64,000 nucleotides of DNA from Phreatobacter sp. (GCF_030691135.1 NZ_JAUYFA010000092.1:17311-81310); one strand, 5' to 3'. Positions 25,052 to 36,111 are shown, numbered from the stretch's first letter. The notes: generated from the sequence alone by a model not told the origin. Made by a program: numbers and translations.

Positions 25052-25080
25052 TTGGACGGTTTTCCAGCGCGGCCGATTAA
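25052..25080 (+). promoter_or_regulatory. Candidate promoter of the intergenic sRNA
   Basis: TTGGAC at 25052-25057 and GATTAA at 25075-25080 with a 17-nt spacer. The -35 fits well, the -10 only in three of six positions. Predicted start near 25087. Confidence 0.35.
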
Positions 25081-25086
25081 GGTCAA

Positions 25087-25215
25087 CGGGTAGGGTAAAG
25101 ATGCGGTCTTGATTGTGCTGCCCAACGGATGGGCAGATAGACGGATTCAACCACTCCGCGTCCACGGAGATGACCATCTGACGCCCCGGGCCGGCAACGA
25201 CCCGGGGTTTTTTTT
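25087..25215 (+). ncRNA. Candidate orphan small RNA
   Basis: The 328-bp gap between btaA and the MocA-like gene (both minus strand) holds a strong plus-strand terminator with no plus-strand gene before it. Upstream are a CTGCCC/GGGCAG stem (25118-25136) and a CTCCG/CGGAG stem (25154-25169), then the terminator stem. About 129 nt from the inferred start to the T-run. No open frame of useful length is present. The structure resembles an Hfq-dependent sRNA (stems plus terminator with U-tail). I could not match it to a named family. Confidence 0.5.
25184..25215 (+). terminator. Intrinsic terminator
   Basis: CCCCGGG at 25184-25190, a 10-nt loop, CCCGGGG at 25201-25207, then eight T at 25208-25215. 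The T-run is on the plus strand, so it terminates plus-strand transcription, which supports the sRNA call. Confidence 0.85.
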
Positions 25216-25245
25216 GTCAAAGTCGCCGCGTGCCATTCAGGTTGG

Positions 25246-26853
25246 TTAAGGCCCGGGCCGGCCGCCGGCAGCCGCCAGCGCTTCCGGCGTATCGAGGTCG
25301 AGATGGACGTCGTCCTCCTCCGCCGAGACCTCGGCGATGGCCTCAGGCGCACCTGCCAGCACCGCCCGCCCGCCCTGGTCGCCGGTGACGCGCATCAGCT
25401 CGACGAAGAAGCGCCGCCCCCACAGGACCGGATTGCCGCGCCGCCCGCCCGCGATCGGCACGACGATGTGTCGGCCCTCTTCGGGGGCGAAGGCTGCGGC
25501 GAGCCGTGCAACCAGCGCAGGTGAGATGCGCGGCATGTCGCCGAGCAGCACCACGGCCCCGTCGACGTCATCGCCCAGCGCCGCGATCCCCGCCTTGAGC
25601 GAGGTGGACAGGCCGGCGGCGAAATCGGGATTGTGGGCGAAGCGCACGGGCATGCCGGTCAGCGCCGCCTGCACCGCCGCCTCCTGATGGCCGGTGACGA
25701 CCAGCACGTCGGCCGGCCCCGCCCCGAGCGCCGCCTCCACCGCATGGCGCACCAGCGGCTTGCCGCCGATCTCGGCCAGGAGCTTGTTCGGCCCGCCCAT
25801 GCGCGTCGAGCGCCCCGCCGCCAGCACGATGCCGGCGATCCGCGGCGCCGGGGAAACCTCGACGTCTCCCGCCCGCGGTTGCGGTCGCGACACGATCTCC
25901 ATAAGCAAGCCTCCCACCCCCATGCCGGTCACGTCCTGCTTGGTCACGGCGAGGCCTGCCAGCAGCCGCATCAGCACCCAGTCGAAGCCGTTCTCCTTCG
26001 GCGAGCGGGCGCACCCCGGCGCGCCGATGACGGGAACGCCGTCCAGCGTGCCGATCATCAGGAGGTTGCCGGGATCGACCGGCATGCCGAGATGCTCGAC
26101 ATGGCCGCCCACCGCCTCGAGCGCCGCGGGGATGACGTCGCGGCGGTCGGCGATGGCGGAAGCCCCGAAAACGAGGACAAGATCGGCCTGCGGGCGCAGT
26201 TCGGTGATCACCGCCGCCAGCGCCGCGGCATCATGGGGAATACGCCGATCGGCGACGATTCGGGCCCCGGCCGGGGCGAGGCGGTCGGACGTGACCCGGA
26301 GGGTCTTGTCGACGACCTTGTCGGCAAGGCCCGGCAGGAGCGTCGAGACCACGGCGATGCGGCGCCGGATGAAGGGGGCGATTTGCACGAGCGGGCCGGC
26401 GGCGAGCGCCTCGGCGACCCTGGCACCCGCCACCGCATAGGGAATGATCTTGACGGTCGCCACCATCTCGCCCGCCTCGACAGCGGCGAAGGCCGGCAGG
26501 GTCGCGAAGGTAATCGCCTCGTCGATGCGGTTGATCCTGTCGATCCCGCTGCGCTCGACCACGAGAACGCCGGCCTCCATCGCGAAGAGATTGGCGCGGC
26601 CGGTGAAGGCCCGGTCGATGCGCAGACCGGTCCCGGAGACGGCTGCCGCGATTTGCGCGGCCGCCTCGTCCTCGCCGACGTCGCCCGGCTCGGCCATCGC
26701 CACGGTCACCGTGTCGAGACCGGCAGCGGCGAGCGCCGCGATCTCGGCCGCGCCGATCCGGGTGCCCTTCTTCAGGAGCAGGCCGTCCCGGCGCACGGCA
26801 TGGGCGACGACGCCGCCCAGCGCTTCGTCCAAGGGCACGGGACCGAACCGCAT
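25246..26853 (-). CDS. MoeA-like / MocA-like molybdenum cofactor cytidylyltransferase fusion
   Basis: A 535-residue protein with a MoCF-binding-type N-terminal half and, from about residue 345, a nucleotidyltransferase domain (GIVLAAGRSTRMGGPNKLL, LLGDMP). The C-terminal part resembles MocA, which adds CMP to molybdopterin for xanthine-oxidase family enzymes. It lies with the coxI/XdhC, coxE and coxD genes, so it most likely supplies cofactor to the coxSLM hydroxylase. Whether the first half binds cofactor is inferred. Confidence 0.85.
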   Translation of the reverse strand: MRFGPVPLDEALGGVVAHAVRRDGLLLKKGTRIGAAEIAALAAAGLDTVTVAMAEPGDVGEDEAAAQIAAAVSGTGLRIDRAFTGRANLFAMEAGVLVVERSGIDRINRIDEAITFATLPAFAAVEAGEMVATVKIIPYAVAGARVAEALAAGPLVQIAPFIRRRIAVVSTLLPGLADKVVDKTLRVTSDRLAPAGARIVADRRIPHDAAALAAVITELRPQADLVLVFGASAIADRRDVIPAALEAVGGHVEHLGMPVDPGNLLMIGTLDGVPVIGAPGCARSPKENGFDWVLMRLLAGLAVTKQDVTGMGVGGLLMEIVSRPQPRAGDVEVSPAPRIAGIVLAAGRSTRMGGPNKLLAEIGGKPLVRHAVEAALGAGPADVLVVTGHQEAAVQAALTGMPVRFAHNPDFAAGLSTSLKAGIAALGDDVDGAVVLLGDMPRISPALVARLAAAFAPEEGRHIVVPIAGGRRGNPVLWGRRFFVELMRVTGDQGGRAVLAGAPEAIAEVSAEEDDVHLDLDTPEALAAAGGRPGP

Positions 26854-26886
26854 CTGCCGCCTCCTAGCCGCGTGCCCGGGTCGATC

Positions 26887-27564
26887 TCACGCGATGCCCT
26901 GCCGCCAGGCCTGCGTCACCTCGGCGAGGATCGACACGGCGATCTCCGCCGGCGTGATGGCGCCGATGGCGAGGCCGACGGGCGCCTTGATGCGGGCCAG
27001 CACCTCCGGCGACGCCCCATTGGCGGTCAGCCGCTCGACGCGGCGGGCATGGGTCTTCCGCGAGCCCAGCGCCCCGATATAGAAGCAGTCCTTCTCGAAC
27101 GCGTGCATCAGGGCGGGATCGTCGATCTTCGGATCGTGGGTGAGCGCGATGAAGGCGGTGTAGCGGTCGACCTTGAGGCCAGGCAGAGCCTCGTCCGGCC
27201 ATTGCGCCAGAACCGTGACGCCGGGAAAGCGCTCGGGCGTGGAGAAGGCCGTCCGCGGATCGACGATGACGGGATCGTAGCCGACCATCCGCGCCATCGG
27301 CACCAGCGCCTGGCTGATATGGACGGCGCCGATGACGACCATCCGCGCGGGCGGCACCTGGACGGTCAGGAAGGCACGCGTCCCCTCCACGACACCACTG
27401 CGCCCCGTGCGCAGGGCCGTGCGGATCGCCTCCTCCAGCGGATCGCCGGCGAGCGTCTCCGCGGTGACGAGGCGGGCCGCACCACCGTCGAGATCCGTGA
27501 CGAGGACGGCGGCGCGCCTGTCGGAACGGGCGGCGTTGAGCGCCGAGAGGAGTGCGAGGCGCAT
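26887..27564 (-). CDS. XdhC/CoxI-family protein, C-terminal Rossmann part
   Basis: A 225-residue protein with the XdhC Rossmann domain (MVVIGAVHISQALVP, then VIVDPR) and ALTHDPKIDDPAL and GALGSRKTH blocks typical of XdhC. XdhC inserts sulfurated Mo cofactor into xanthine-dehydrogenase family enzymes. The N-terminal XdhC_CoxI domain is encoded by the preceding gene, and the ATG (27562-27564) overlaps its stop by one base. So the usual single gene is split in two coupled frames here. Confidence 0.85.
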   Translation of the reverse strand: MRLALLSALNAARSDRRAAVLVTDLDGGAARLVTAETLAGDPLEEAIRTALRTGRSGVVEGTRAFLTVQVPPARMVVIGAVHISQALVPMARMVGYDPVIVDPRTAFSTPERFPGVTVLAQWPDEALPGLKVDRYTAFIALTHDPKIDDPALMHAFEKDCFYIGALGSRKTHARRVERLTANGASPEVLARIKAPVGLAIGAITPAEIAVSILAEVTQAWRQGIA

Positions 27565-27887
27565 CAGCCGACCTTCTCGACATAAACGGCGATCCGTCCA
27601 CCGCAGGACAGGCCCGCCCGCCACGCCGTCTCGTCTGCGACGCCGAATTCGAGGAGTTTGGCTTTCCCGGTTCCGATCACGTCCAGCGCTTCGGTGACGA
27701 CCTCACCCTCGACGCAGCCGCCCGAGACCGAACCGAAGAAGCTGCCGTCCTCGTCGATGACAAGGTGCGAGCCGACCGGGCGCGGCGCCGAGCCCCAGGT
27801 CTCGACCACGGTCGCCACCGCCACCCCCTTGCCGGCTTTCGCCCAGGCCTCGGCCTGTCCGAGAATGTCGTTGTCGGTCGAGAGCAT
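27564..27887 (-). CDS. XdhC/CoxI-family protein, N-terminal part
   Basis: A 107-residue protein with the XdhC_CoxI domain: ATVVETWGSAPRPVGSHLVI, SVSGGCVEG and GLSCGGRIAVYVE, including the family Cys residues in GGCVEG and LSCGG. The ATG at 27885-27887 has GGAGG six bases upstream and is preferred over ATG 27899. Coupled to the C-terminal half. Together they correspond to CoxF/CoxI accessory proteins for Mo insertion. Confidence 0.85.
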   Translation of the reverse strand: MLSTDNDILGQAEAWAKAGKGVAVATVVETWGSAPRPVGSHLVIDEDGSFFGSVSGGCVEGEVVTEALDVIGTGKAKLLEFGVADETAWRAGLSCGGRIAVYVEKVG

Positions 27888-28010
27888 GGCGGCCTCCATC
27901 GGGGAGAAGTGTCCCTCGCAAGACATCGGATGAACCGGGGCGCGGCGCAAGGGCGGGCTGCGCCTGCAAGGCACATCCGGGGAGCCCGTCACCCCGCATC
28001 AAGGCGTTGC

Positions 28011-28056
28011 GACGTCCTCAGCGCGTCGTGCCCGGGTTTGTCCCGGGCAGGACGTC
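28011..28056. repeat. Intergenic palindrome (CCCGGG family)
   Basis: TGCCCGGG at 28029-28036 and CCCGGGCA at 28042-28049 form the core. GACGTCCT at 28011-28018 and AGGACGTC at 28049-28056 form outer arms. The core matches the palindrome at 9635-9657. It lies between coxE and the XdhC gene. Probably a dispersed intergenic repeat. Confidence 0.55.
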
Positions 28057-28097
28057 CTTCCGTCAAGGCTGGTGCGCGAAGGAGGCGTCCCCAACCC

Positions 28098-29288
28098 TCA
28101 CGGCGCCTTCATCCACCGCCGCGGATCATGGGCACGGTCAGGCCGGCGGGCATCGAGCGCCGCGACGAGATCGGCCACCGCCGCGACGTTGTGGATGGTG
28201 CGGAACTCGTCGACATGGGGCAGCAGCGCGCGGATGCCCTGCGCTTTTGCCTCGAACCCGTCGAAACGCAGCAGCGGGTTGAGCCAGACGAGCCGGCGAC
28301 AGGAACGATGCAGCCGGTCGGCAGCGCGAGCGAGATCGGCGGTGCCGTCGCGCTCGAGCCCGTCGGTCACCAGCAGGACGACCGCCCCGCCGGACAGCAC
28401 CCGTCGCGACCAGACCTTGTTGAAGGCCGCCAGCGAGGGCGCGATGCGCGTGCCGCCCGACCAGTCCTCGACCGCCGCCGAGCAGGCCGCGAGCGCCTCG
28501 TCCGGATCCTTCGCCTTGAGCATCCGCGTGATGTTGGTCAGCCGCGTGCCGAAGGTGAAGGCGTGGACGTTGCGGCGGTTCTCCATCAGCGCATGGACGA
28601 AATGCAGGATCACCCGGGTGTACTGGTTCATCGAGCCGGAAATGTCGCACAGCACCACCAGCGGCGGATGCTTCATCTTCGGGCCGCGGCGGGCGAGGTC
28701 GATGATGCCGCCGCCCTCGCCGATCGACCGGCGCAGCGTGCGCCTGAGGTCGATCCGCCGCCCGCGGGGATCGGGCGCGAAACGGCGCGTCATAATGGCA
28801 TCGTCGGGGAGCACCAGGGCCGCCACCCGCCGGTTCGCCTCGGCGATCTCGGCGGCCGTCATCTGCGCGAAGTCCTTCTTCTGCAGCACCTCGATGTCGG
28901 ACACCGTCAGGCTCGCATCGACCTCGATCTCAGGCTTCTCCACCGGCACGCTCTCGGCCTGCTTGAAGAAGGCCTCCTGCAGGCGCAGCGACACCGGATC
29001 GGGCTTGCCCGGCGCGGCCGGTGCCACCGGCATCAGGATGGAGAGCAGCTTCTCCATCAGGTGACGCTTCTTCCAGAAGATCTCGAAGGCGGTGCGGAAC
29101 AGCAGCGAATGCTCGTGCTTCGTCACGAAGACCGCGTGCAGCGTCCAGTAGAAGTCATCGCGCGAGCCGATGCCCGCCGCCTCCACTGCCGCGACGGCGT
29201 CGAGCACGGTGCCCGGGCCGACGGGGAGCCCCGCGATGCGCAGCGCCCGGGCGAAGTGCGCGATGTTCTCGGCCAGCGCATTCGCCAT
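28098..29288 (-). CDS. coxE: CoxE-like VWA-domain protein
   Basis: A 396-residue protein with a C-terminal von Willebrand A domain carrying the MIDAS motif DISGSMNQY near residue 220. CoxE works with the MoxR ATPase CoxD to mature the active site of CO dehydrogenase-like Mo enzymes. The ATG at 29286-29288 overlaps the stop of the membrane-protease gene (TGATG). Placed as in coxD-E clusters, although a membrane gene intervenes. Confidence 0.85.
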   Translation of the reverse strand: MANALAENIAHFARALRIAGLPVGPGTVLDAVAAVEAAGIGSRDDFYWTLHAVFVTKHEHSLLFRTAFEIFWKKRHLMEKLLSILMPVAPAAPGKPDPVSLRLQEAFFKQAESVPVEKPEIEVDASLTVSDIEVLQKKDFAQMTAAEIAEANRRVAALVLPDDAIMTRRFAPDPRGRRIDLRRTLRRSIGEGGGIIDLARRGPKMKHPPLVVLCDISGSMNQYTRVILHFVHALMENRRNVHAFTFGTRLTNITRMLKAKDPDEALAACSAAVEDWSGGTRIAPSLAAFNKVWSRRVLSGGAVVLLVTDGLERDGTADLARAADRLHRSCRRLVWLNPLLRFDGFEAKAQGIRALLPHVDEFRTIHNVAAVADLVAALDARRPDRAHDPRRWMKAP

Positions 29289-29785
29289 CAGGCCGGCCTC
29301 AGCAGGAAGGCCCAGAGCGGCGAGAGCGCGAGAGACCCGGTATTGTAGGCGGCATGAGCGAGCGCCGTGCCGAGAAAGGCGATGCGCCAGCCGCGTGCGG
29401 CGGACCAGGCGGCATATTGCCAGGCGAACACGACAAAGATCGTCGCGGTGACCGGCGTGCGCACCAGAGTCAGCGGCAGGTGGGCGGCCACCGCCGCCGC
29501 GACTGCAACCCCCACGAAGGCGGCGCGGGGCAAGCCGATGCGCATGATCGTCAGCCAGTGCAGCAGCGCGAGCACCGCGGTCTCCAGCAGCGGCGCGATG
29601 ACAAGCGCCGCCACGACGATCAGCACCGTCGACAGGCCGGAGGGCACCGGCACCGGCACGCGCGTTCCGGCGAGCGCCAGCACTGTCCACCAGATCAGCG
29701 GCACGAGAAGCAGCGCGGCGCCGATGGCGAGGGCCTTCAGCCAGGGCCGGCGGCCGGGTTCGATGAGCGATGCGGCAGGAGCCAT
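29288..29785 (-). CDS. small polytopic membrane protein, CPBP/CAAX-protease-like
   Basis: A 165-residue protein with four or five hydrophobic segments. APLLETAVLALLHW and ALAHAAYNT resemble the Glu- and His/Asn-containing motifs of CPBP-family intramembrane proteases, but the usual EExxxR is degenerate (only one Glu). It sits between coxD and coxE with one-base and 4-bp junctions, so it is in the operon. A role in cox maturation is inferred from position only. Confidence 0.6.
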   Translation of the reverse strand: MAPAASLIEPGRRPWLKALAIGAALLLVPLIWWTVLALAGTRVPVPVPSGLSTVLIVVAALVIAPLLETAVLALLHWLTIMRIGLPRAAFVGVAVAAAVAAHLPLTLVRTPVTATIFVVFAWQYAAWSAARGWRIAFLGTALAHAAYNTGSLALSPLWAFLLRPA

Positions 29786-29789
29786 GGCG

Positions 29790-30707
29790 TCAGCGTCCCG
29801 CCTTCACCTCGTCGAGGATGGCCTTGGCCTCGCCGCCCTGCATCTTCTGGATGTCGTCCTGGTACTTGAGCAGGACCCCCAGCGTGTCGGTGACGCCCTG
29901 AGGGTCGAGGCCGACGGCATCGAGCTCGGTGAGCGCCGTCGCCCAGTCGATCGTCTCGGCGACGCCCGGCACCTTGAACAGGTCGGATTTCCTGAGCCGC
30001 TGGACGAAGGCGACGATCTCCTTCGTCAGTCGCTCCGGCGCCCCCGGTGCCTTGGCCTTGAGGATGGCGAGTTCGCGCGCCGCGTCGGGATAGTCGACCC
30101 AGTGATAGAGACAGCGGCGCTTCAGCGCGTCATGGATCTCGCGGGTGCGGTTGGAGGTGACGATGACGATGGGCGGTGCCGGAGCTTTGATCGTGCCGAG
30201 CTCCGGCACCGTCACCTGGAAGTCGGAGAGCACCTCCAGCAGAAAGGCCTCGAAGGCCTCGTCGGTGCGGTCGAGTTCGTCGATGAGCAGCACCGGCGGG
30301 CCGCGCTCGTCCGGTGCCAGCGCCTGCAGCAGCGGCCGCTTCACGAGGAAACGCTCGGAGAAGATGCCGGAGGCGAGCGCCTCGCGGTCCACCTCCCCTT
30401 CCGCCTCGGCGAGCCGGATCGTGATCATCTGCGCCGCGTAGTTCCATTCATAGACGGCGGCCGAGACGTCCAGCCCCTCGTAGCACTGGAGGCGGATCAG
30501 GTTGCGCCCGAGCGCCGCGGCGAGAACCTTGGCGATCTCGGTCTTGCCGACGCCCGCCTCCCCTTCAAGCAGCAGTGGGCGGCCCATTTTCAGTGCCAGG
30601 AACAGGACGGTCGCCAGCGATCGGTCGGCGACGTAATCGCCGCTCTTCAACAGGGCGAGCGTCGCGTCGATGGAGGTGGGAAGCGCGATGGGCGGGGCAG
30701 ATGTCAC
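29790..30707 (-). CDS. coxD: MoxR-family AAA+ ATPase, CoxD-like
   Basis: A 305-residue AAA+ ATPase with Walker A GEAGVGKTE, Walker B LLIDELDRTD, and sensor SNRTREI. CoxD is required with CoxE for adding the Cu-S group to the Mo centre in Oligotropha CO dehydrogenase. The GTG at 30705-30707 is used because CCGGAG lies 7 bases upstream; the longer reading has an unlike N-terminus. Confidence 0.85.
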   Translation of the reverse strand: MTSAPPIALPTSIDATLALLKSGDYVADRSLATVLFLALKMGRPLLLEGEAGVGKTEIAKVLAAALGRNLIRLQCYEGLDVSAAVYEWNYAAQMITIRLAEAEGEVDREALASGIFSERFLVKRPLLQALAPDERGPPVLLIDELDRTDEAFEAFLLEVLSDFQVTVPELGTIKAPAPPIVIVTSNRTREIHDALKRRCLYHWVDYPDAARELAILKAKAPGAPERLTKEIVAFVQRLRKSDLFKVPGVAETIDWATALTELDAVGLDPQGVTDTLGVLLKYQDDIQKMQGGEAKAILDEVKAGR

Positions 30708-30763
30708 GAAGGCACTCCGGCTGGATGGCGAACCATAGCGCAGCCGGTATGCCGTCGAGAACC

Positions 30764-31600
30764 TCAATCCGCGGAGGCGCGCCGTGCCGTCGGCGGGCCC
30801 GGGTCGAGGGCGAGCCGCGTCGCCTGGGCGATGCCCGTGCCATAGCCGGTCGACAGCGCGATCCTCGCCGGCAGGAGGTTCCGCGTGCCGCGAACCGGAA
30901 CGAGGATCACCTCGGCGGAGCGTTGCCGCGCGCTCTGGATGTCGTTGCGGTCGGGCCGGTAGCCGGCGATCGGCTCGAACCGCACGCGGCAGACCGCCGC
31001 CTCACCCTTGTAGCCGCCGATATCCACCTGCCGGGTCTCGACGAAGGAATAGATGAGGTCGAAGCGCTCGCGCCCGCCGAAGACCGGTGTGCGGCGCTCG
31101 CAGGCCGCCGCTCCCGCGACGGGCCCCGTGCCGCCGGCGACGAAAATGCCGGCAGAGAGCGGGTCGAGCACGCCGCGCAGATGTTCCGGCAGGAGCGGCG
31201 TCGCGCGCGGATGCGGCGGCTTGTCGGGGTCGCGGGTGACACCGGTGACGTTGCCGCCGGCCATGTCCATGCGCATCGTCTCGACCTTCTCACCCGAGCG
31301 GATCTCCACGGTGAAGCTGGACGGCACCGGCCCATTGCCGCGGATCTGGCCGGTGGAGATGGCCGTTCCCGCGCCGCCGGCGAAGACAGCCGCCATGCCG
31401 GTGACTCGCGCCTCGAGCGTGGTGCGGTAGGTCCGCCCGTCCGACGTCGAGACCATCGTGCCGCGGCCGATGGAAAGCCCGAGAAAGGTCACGGCATAAT
31501 CGGCGGACACTTCGCCCTGCACCTGTGCGGCGGCAGGCCCCGCAGGAAGGGCGACGAGGGAGAGGATCGACGCGGCGAGGACGGCAAGGGGGGATTTCAC
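30764..31600 (-). CDS. DUF3108-family secreted protein
   Basis: A 278-residue protein with a signal peptide (ending AGPAAAQ) and the DUF3108 pattern (YAVTFLGLSIGRGT, then a mostly beta-strand body with FDLIYSF). The function of the family is unknown. The GTG at 31598-31600 has GGAGG eight bases upstream. Divergent from the gene at 31806 and 56 bp upstream of coxD, so possibly co-transcribed with it. Confidence 0.75.
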   Translation of the reverse strand: MKSPLAVLAASILSLVALPAGPAAAQVQGEVSADYAVTFLGLSIGRGTMVSTSDGRTYRTTLEARVTGMAAVFAGGAGTAISTGQIRGNGPVPSSFTVEIRSGEKVETMRMDMAGGNVTGVTRDPDKPPHPRATPLLPEHLRGVLDPLSAGIFVAGGTGPVAGAAACERRTPVFGGRERFDLIYSFVETRQVDIGGYKGEAAVCRVRFEPIAGYRPDRNDIQSARQRSAEVILVPVRGTRNLLPARIALSTGYGTGIAQATRLALDPGPPTARRASAD

Positions 31601-31805
31601 GCGCTGACCTCCGGGGCGACCGGAACGGGCGGTCGGTGTCGATGCAGTGTTCGCGGCGGGTTGGGGCGATTTTGCGGCATGACGGGGGAAAACCGCCGCG
31701 ATGAGACGGGCGGACTCCGGATGCAACCATTTTTCGTGGTTTCGATTCGAATTTTCGTTAATGGCCATATGGTAGCAGCGATGCTTCTCACGACTCGTGT
31801 ACGCC

Positions 31806-32183
31806 ATGGGCCAGCCGATGCGCCACAACACGACCCTGATCACGATGCTTGTCGCCTTCGGCGGCATGATCATCGGACTGTTCGTGCTCTTCCCGGGCGA
31901 AGCTTCGCTGATAACCGGCAGCGTCCGCCGGATGATCGACCCGAAGCGCCCCGATCTCGTCCGCCTCGAATACATCACGTCAAACCCGGAACTGTCGCGC
32001 GGCTGGCGCACGCTGCGGGTGGTCGAGCGTCCCGAGCAATGCCTGCAGCTTATGGAGCACAACCACGCCCATGACCCGCAGATTCCCGGTCCGCTCGGAT
32101 CGCTGCGCTGCGTGTCCTATCGCAAGAACGACGAGATGATCGAGGTCCTGCAGGTCCGCCGCATCGCGCCGGATGCGGGCTGA
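31806..32183 (+). CDS. hypothetical protein with N-terminal membrane anchor
   Basis: A 125-residue protein with one hydrophobic segment (LITMLVAFGGMIIGLFVLFPG, about residues 11-31) and a soluble C-terminal part including two Cys. No family recognised. The start is uncertain (GTG 31797, ATG 31806 or ATG 31818), none with a clear Shine-Dalgarno. It stands between DUF3108 and coxM on the opposite strand. Confidence 0.55.
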   Translation: MGQPMRHNTTLITMLVAFGGMIIGLFVLFPGEASLITGSVRRMIDPKRPDLVRLEYITSNPELSRGWRTLRVVERPEQCLQLMEHNHAHDPQIPGPLGSLRCVSYRKNDEMIEVLQVRRIAPDAG

Positions 32184-32211
32184 ACCGGCCACGCCGGATC
32201 GAAAACAGAGT

Positions 32212-32250
32212 CGAAAAAGGCGAAGGGCCGGTGCTTTCGCGCCCGGCCCT
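32212..32250 (-). terminator. Terminator after coxM
   Basis: AGGGCCGG at 32224-32231 and its complement at 32243-32250 form the stem. On the minus strand the stem is followed by a run of five T (32217-32213). It lies 27 bp beyond the coxM stop. The same hairpin could also serve the plus-strand gene before it, though the plus-strand T-run is weak. Confidence 0.55.
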
Positions 32251-32276
32251 CCACTTGTTTCCAATGATCGCTGCGC

Positions 32277-33074
32277 TCAGGCGATGGCAGCGGCGACGGC
32301 GCGCTTGGCGATGACGCCGACGAGATGGGCGCGATAATCCGCCGAGGCGTGAATGTCGCCGTTGAGATCGGCGGCAGGCGTCCCGACGCCTTCCAGCGAT
32401 TTCGGGTTGAAGCGCTTCGCCAGGGCCTCCTCCATCGCCGTATGGCGGAAGACGCCGCCCGATCCGGCGCCGGTCACGGCGACCTTCACCTGGCTGCCCT
32501 TCTTGGCGACGAAGACGCCGACGATGGCGTAGCGCGAAGCCGGATTGGGGAACTTCACATAGGCGGCCTTGGCCGGCACCGGGAAGGCGATCTTGGTGAT
32601 CACCTCGTCCTCGTCGAGGGCGGTGGCGAACATGCCGGCGAAGAACTCCTCCGCCGGGATCTTGCGCTTGCTGGTATGGACCGTCGCCCCCAGCGCCATG
32701 AGCGCCGCGGGATAGTCGGCCGCCGGGTCGTTGTTGGCCACCGAACCGCCGATCGTGCCGCGATGGCGGACATGGGGATCGCCGATATGGCCGGCGAGCT
32801 GGGCGAGCGCCGGGATCGCCTGCTGGACGATCGGCGATGCGGCAACCTCGGCATGGGTCGTCATCGCGCCGATGACGATGTTGCGGCCCTTCTGCTCGAT
32901 TCCCGACAGGCCGGCGCCCGACAGGTCGACCAGCGTCTTCGGACTGGCGAGTCGCTGCTTCATGGTCGGGATCAGCGTATGGCCGCCGGCCAGCAGCTTG
33001 GGATCCTCGGCCTTGCCGAGGAGCGAGACGGCGCCGCGGACGGTTGCGGCCTTCTGGTACTTGAAAGGATACAT
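32277..33074 (-). CDS. coxM: Mo hydroxylase FAD subunit (coxM-like)
   Basis: A 265-residue FAD-binding subunit of a xanthine oxidase-family enzyme. AGGHTLIP (29-36) and TIGGSVANNDP (107-117) are the flavin-binding motifs. The transcribed order S-L-M differs from the M-S-L order of form I CO dehydrogenase and matches form II clusters. Gap to coxL is 18 bp. Confidence 0.9.
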   Translation of the reverse strand: MYPFKYQKAATVRGAVSLLGKAEDPKLLAGGHTLIPTMKQRLASPKTLVDLSGAGLSGIEQKGRNIVIGAMTTHAEVAASPIVQQAIPALAQLAGHIGDPHVRHRGTIGGSVANNDPAADYPAALMALGATVHTSKRKIPAEEFFAGMFATALDEDEVITKIAFPVPAKAAYVKFPNPASRYAIVGVFVAKKGSQVKVAVTGAGSGGVFRHTAMEEALAKRFNPKSLEGVGTPAADLNGDIHASADYRAHLVGVIAKRAVAAAIA

Positions 33075-33092
33075 GATGACCTCTTTCGAACC

Positions 33093-35456
<2,364 letters not shown>

Positions 35457-35520
35457 GACGATCCTCCCTTAGGACGTCGGATGGCGGAATGGAGGCTGCG
35501 GAAACGGCTTGTGGCGCCGC

Positions 35521-36015
35521 TTATTCCGCAGCCTGGCGCGCGGGGGCCTTGCCGGTCATCGCCTGGGCGCCGGCTTCGACGGCCTTCACGATGTTGTGGT
35601 AGCCGGTGCAGCGGCAGATATTGCCTTCCAGCTCCTCGCGGATCGTCGCCTCGTCTACCGCGCCCTTGCGGTTCACGATGTCGACGGCGGCCATGATCAT
35701 GCCGGGCGTGCAGAAACCGCATTGCAGGCCGTGATGCTCGCGGAAGGCCTCCTGCATCGGATGCAGCTTGCCGTCCTGGGCGAGGCCCTCGATCGTCACG
35801 ACCTCGGTGCCCTGGCACTGGACCGCGAAGGTCGTGCAGGACTTCACCGCCTTGCCGTCGACATGGACGACGCAGGCCCCGCACTGCGACGTGTCGCAGC
35901 CGACATGGGTTCCGGTCAGGTGCAGGTTCTCGCGCAGCATCTGCACCAGCAGGGTGCGCGCATCGACGTCGGCCGTCACCGATCGTCCGTTGACCGTCAG
36001 GGTCACCGTCGGCAT
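35521..36015 (-). CDS. coxS: Mo hydroxylase 2Fe-2S subunit (coxS-like)
   Basis: A 164-residue ferredoxin-like subunit. The plant-type cluster ligands are Cys40, Cys45, Cys48 and Cys60. The second cluster uses Cys99, Cys102, Cys134 and Cys136 (QCGFC and CRC). It passes electrons from the Mo site to FAD. First gene of coxS-L-M, with the promoter presumably in the 249-bp gap to pcaD. Confidence 0.92.
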   Translation of the reverse strand: MPTVTLTVNGRSVTADVDARTLLVQMLRENLHLTGTHVGCDTSQCGACVVHVDGKAVKSCTTFAVQCQGTEVVTIEGLAQDGKLHPMQEAFREHHGLQCGFCTPGMIMAAVDIVNRKGAVDEATIREELEGNICRCTGYHNIVKAVEAGAQAMTGKAPARQAAE

Positions 36016-36086
36016 GGGCGTTCCTCCTCACATTCGATCAAAACAGGCGCCTTCGGGATTGTTTTTGTATTCGCCGCCGGCTCCCG

Positions 36087-36111
36087 CGCCGGAAACAGCC
36101 TGTTTTCGGCG
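36087..36111. promoter_or_regulatory. 25-bp inverted repeat between coxS and pcaD
   Basis: Arms of 12 bp (CGCCGGAAACAG at 36087-36098 and CTGTTTTCGGCG at 36100-36111) pair with one mismatch around a single central base. It stands in the divergent promoter region, which suits a dimeric repressor or activator. The regulator is not in the window or not identified. Confidence 0.4.

Noticed and set aside
24803..25177. Minus-strand frame beginning MVISVDAEW overlapping btaA's start
   Set aside because: Crosses the Pho box and the sRNA region and its sequence is not protein-like.
25633..27585. Long frame opposite the MocA-like and XdhC genes
   Set aside because: Low-complexity Arg/Asp/Gly translation typical of antisense shadows.
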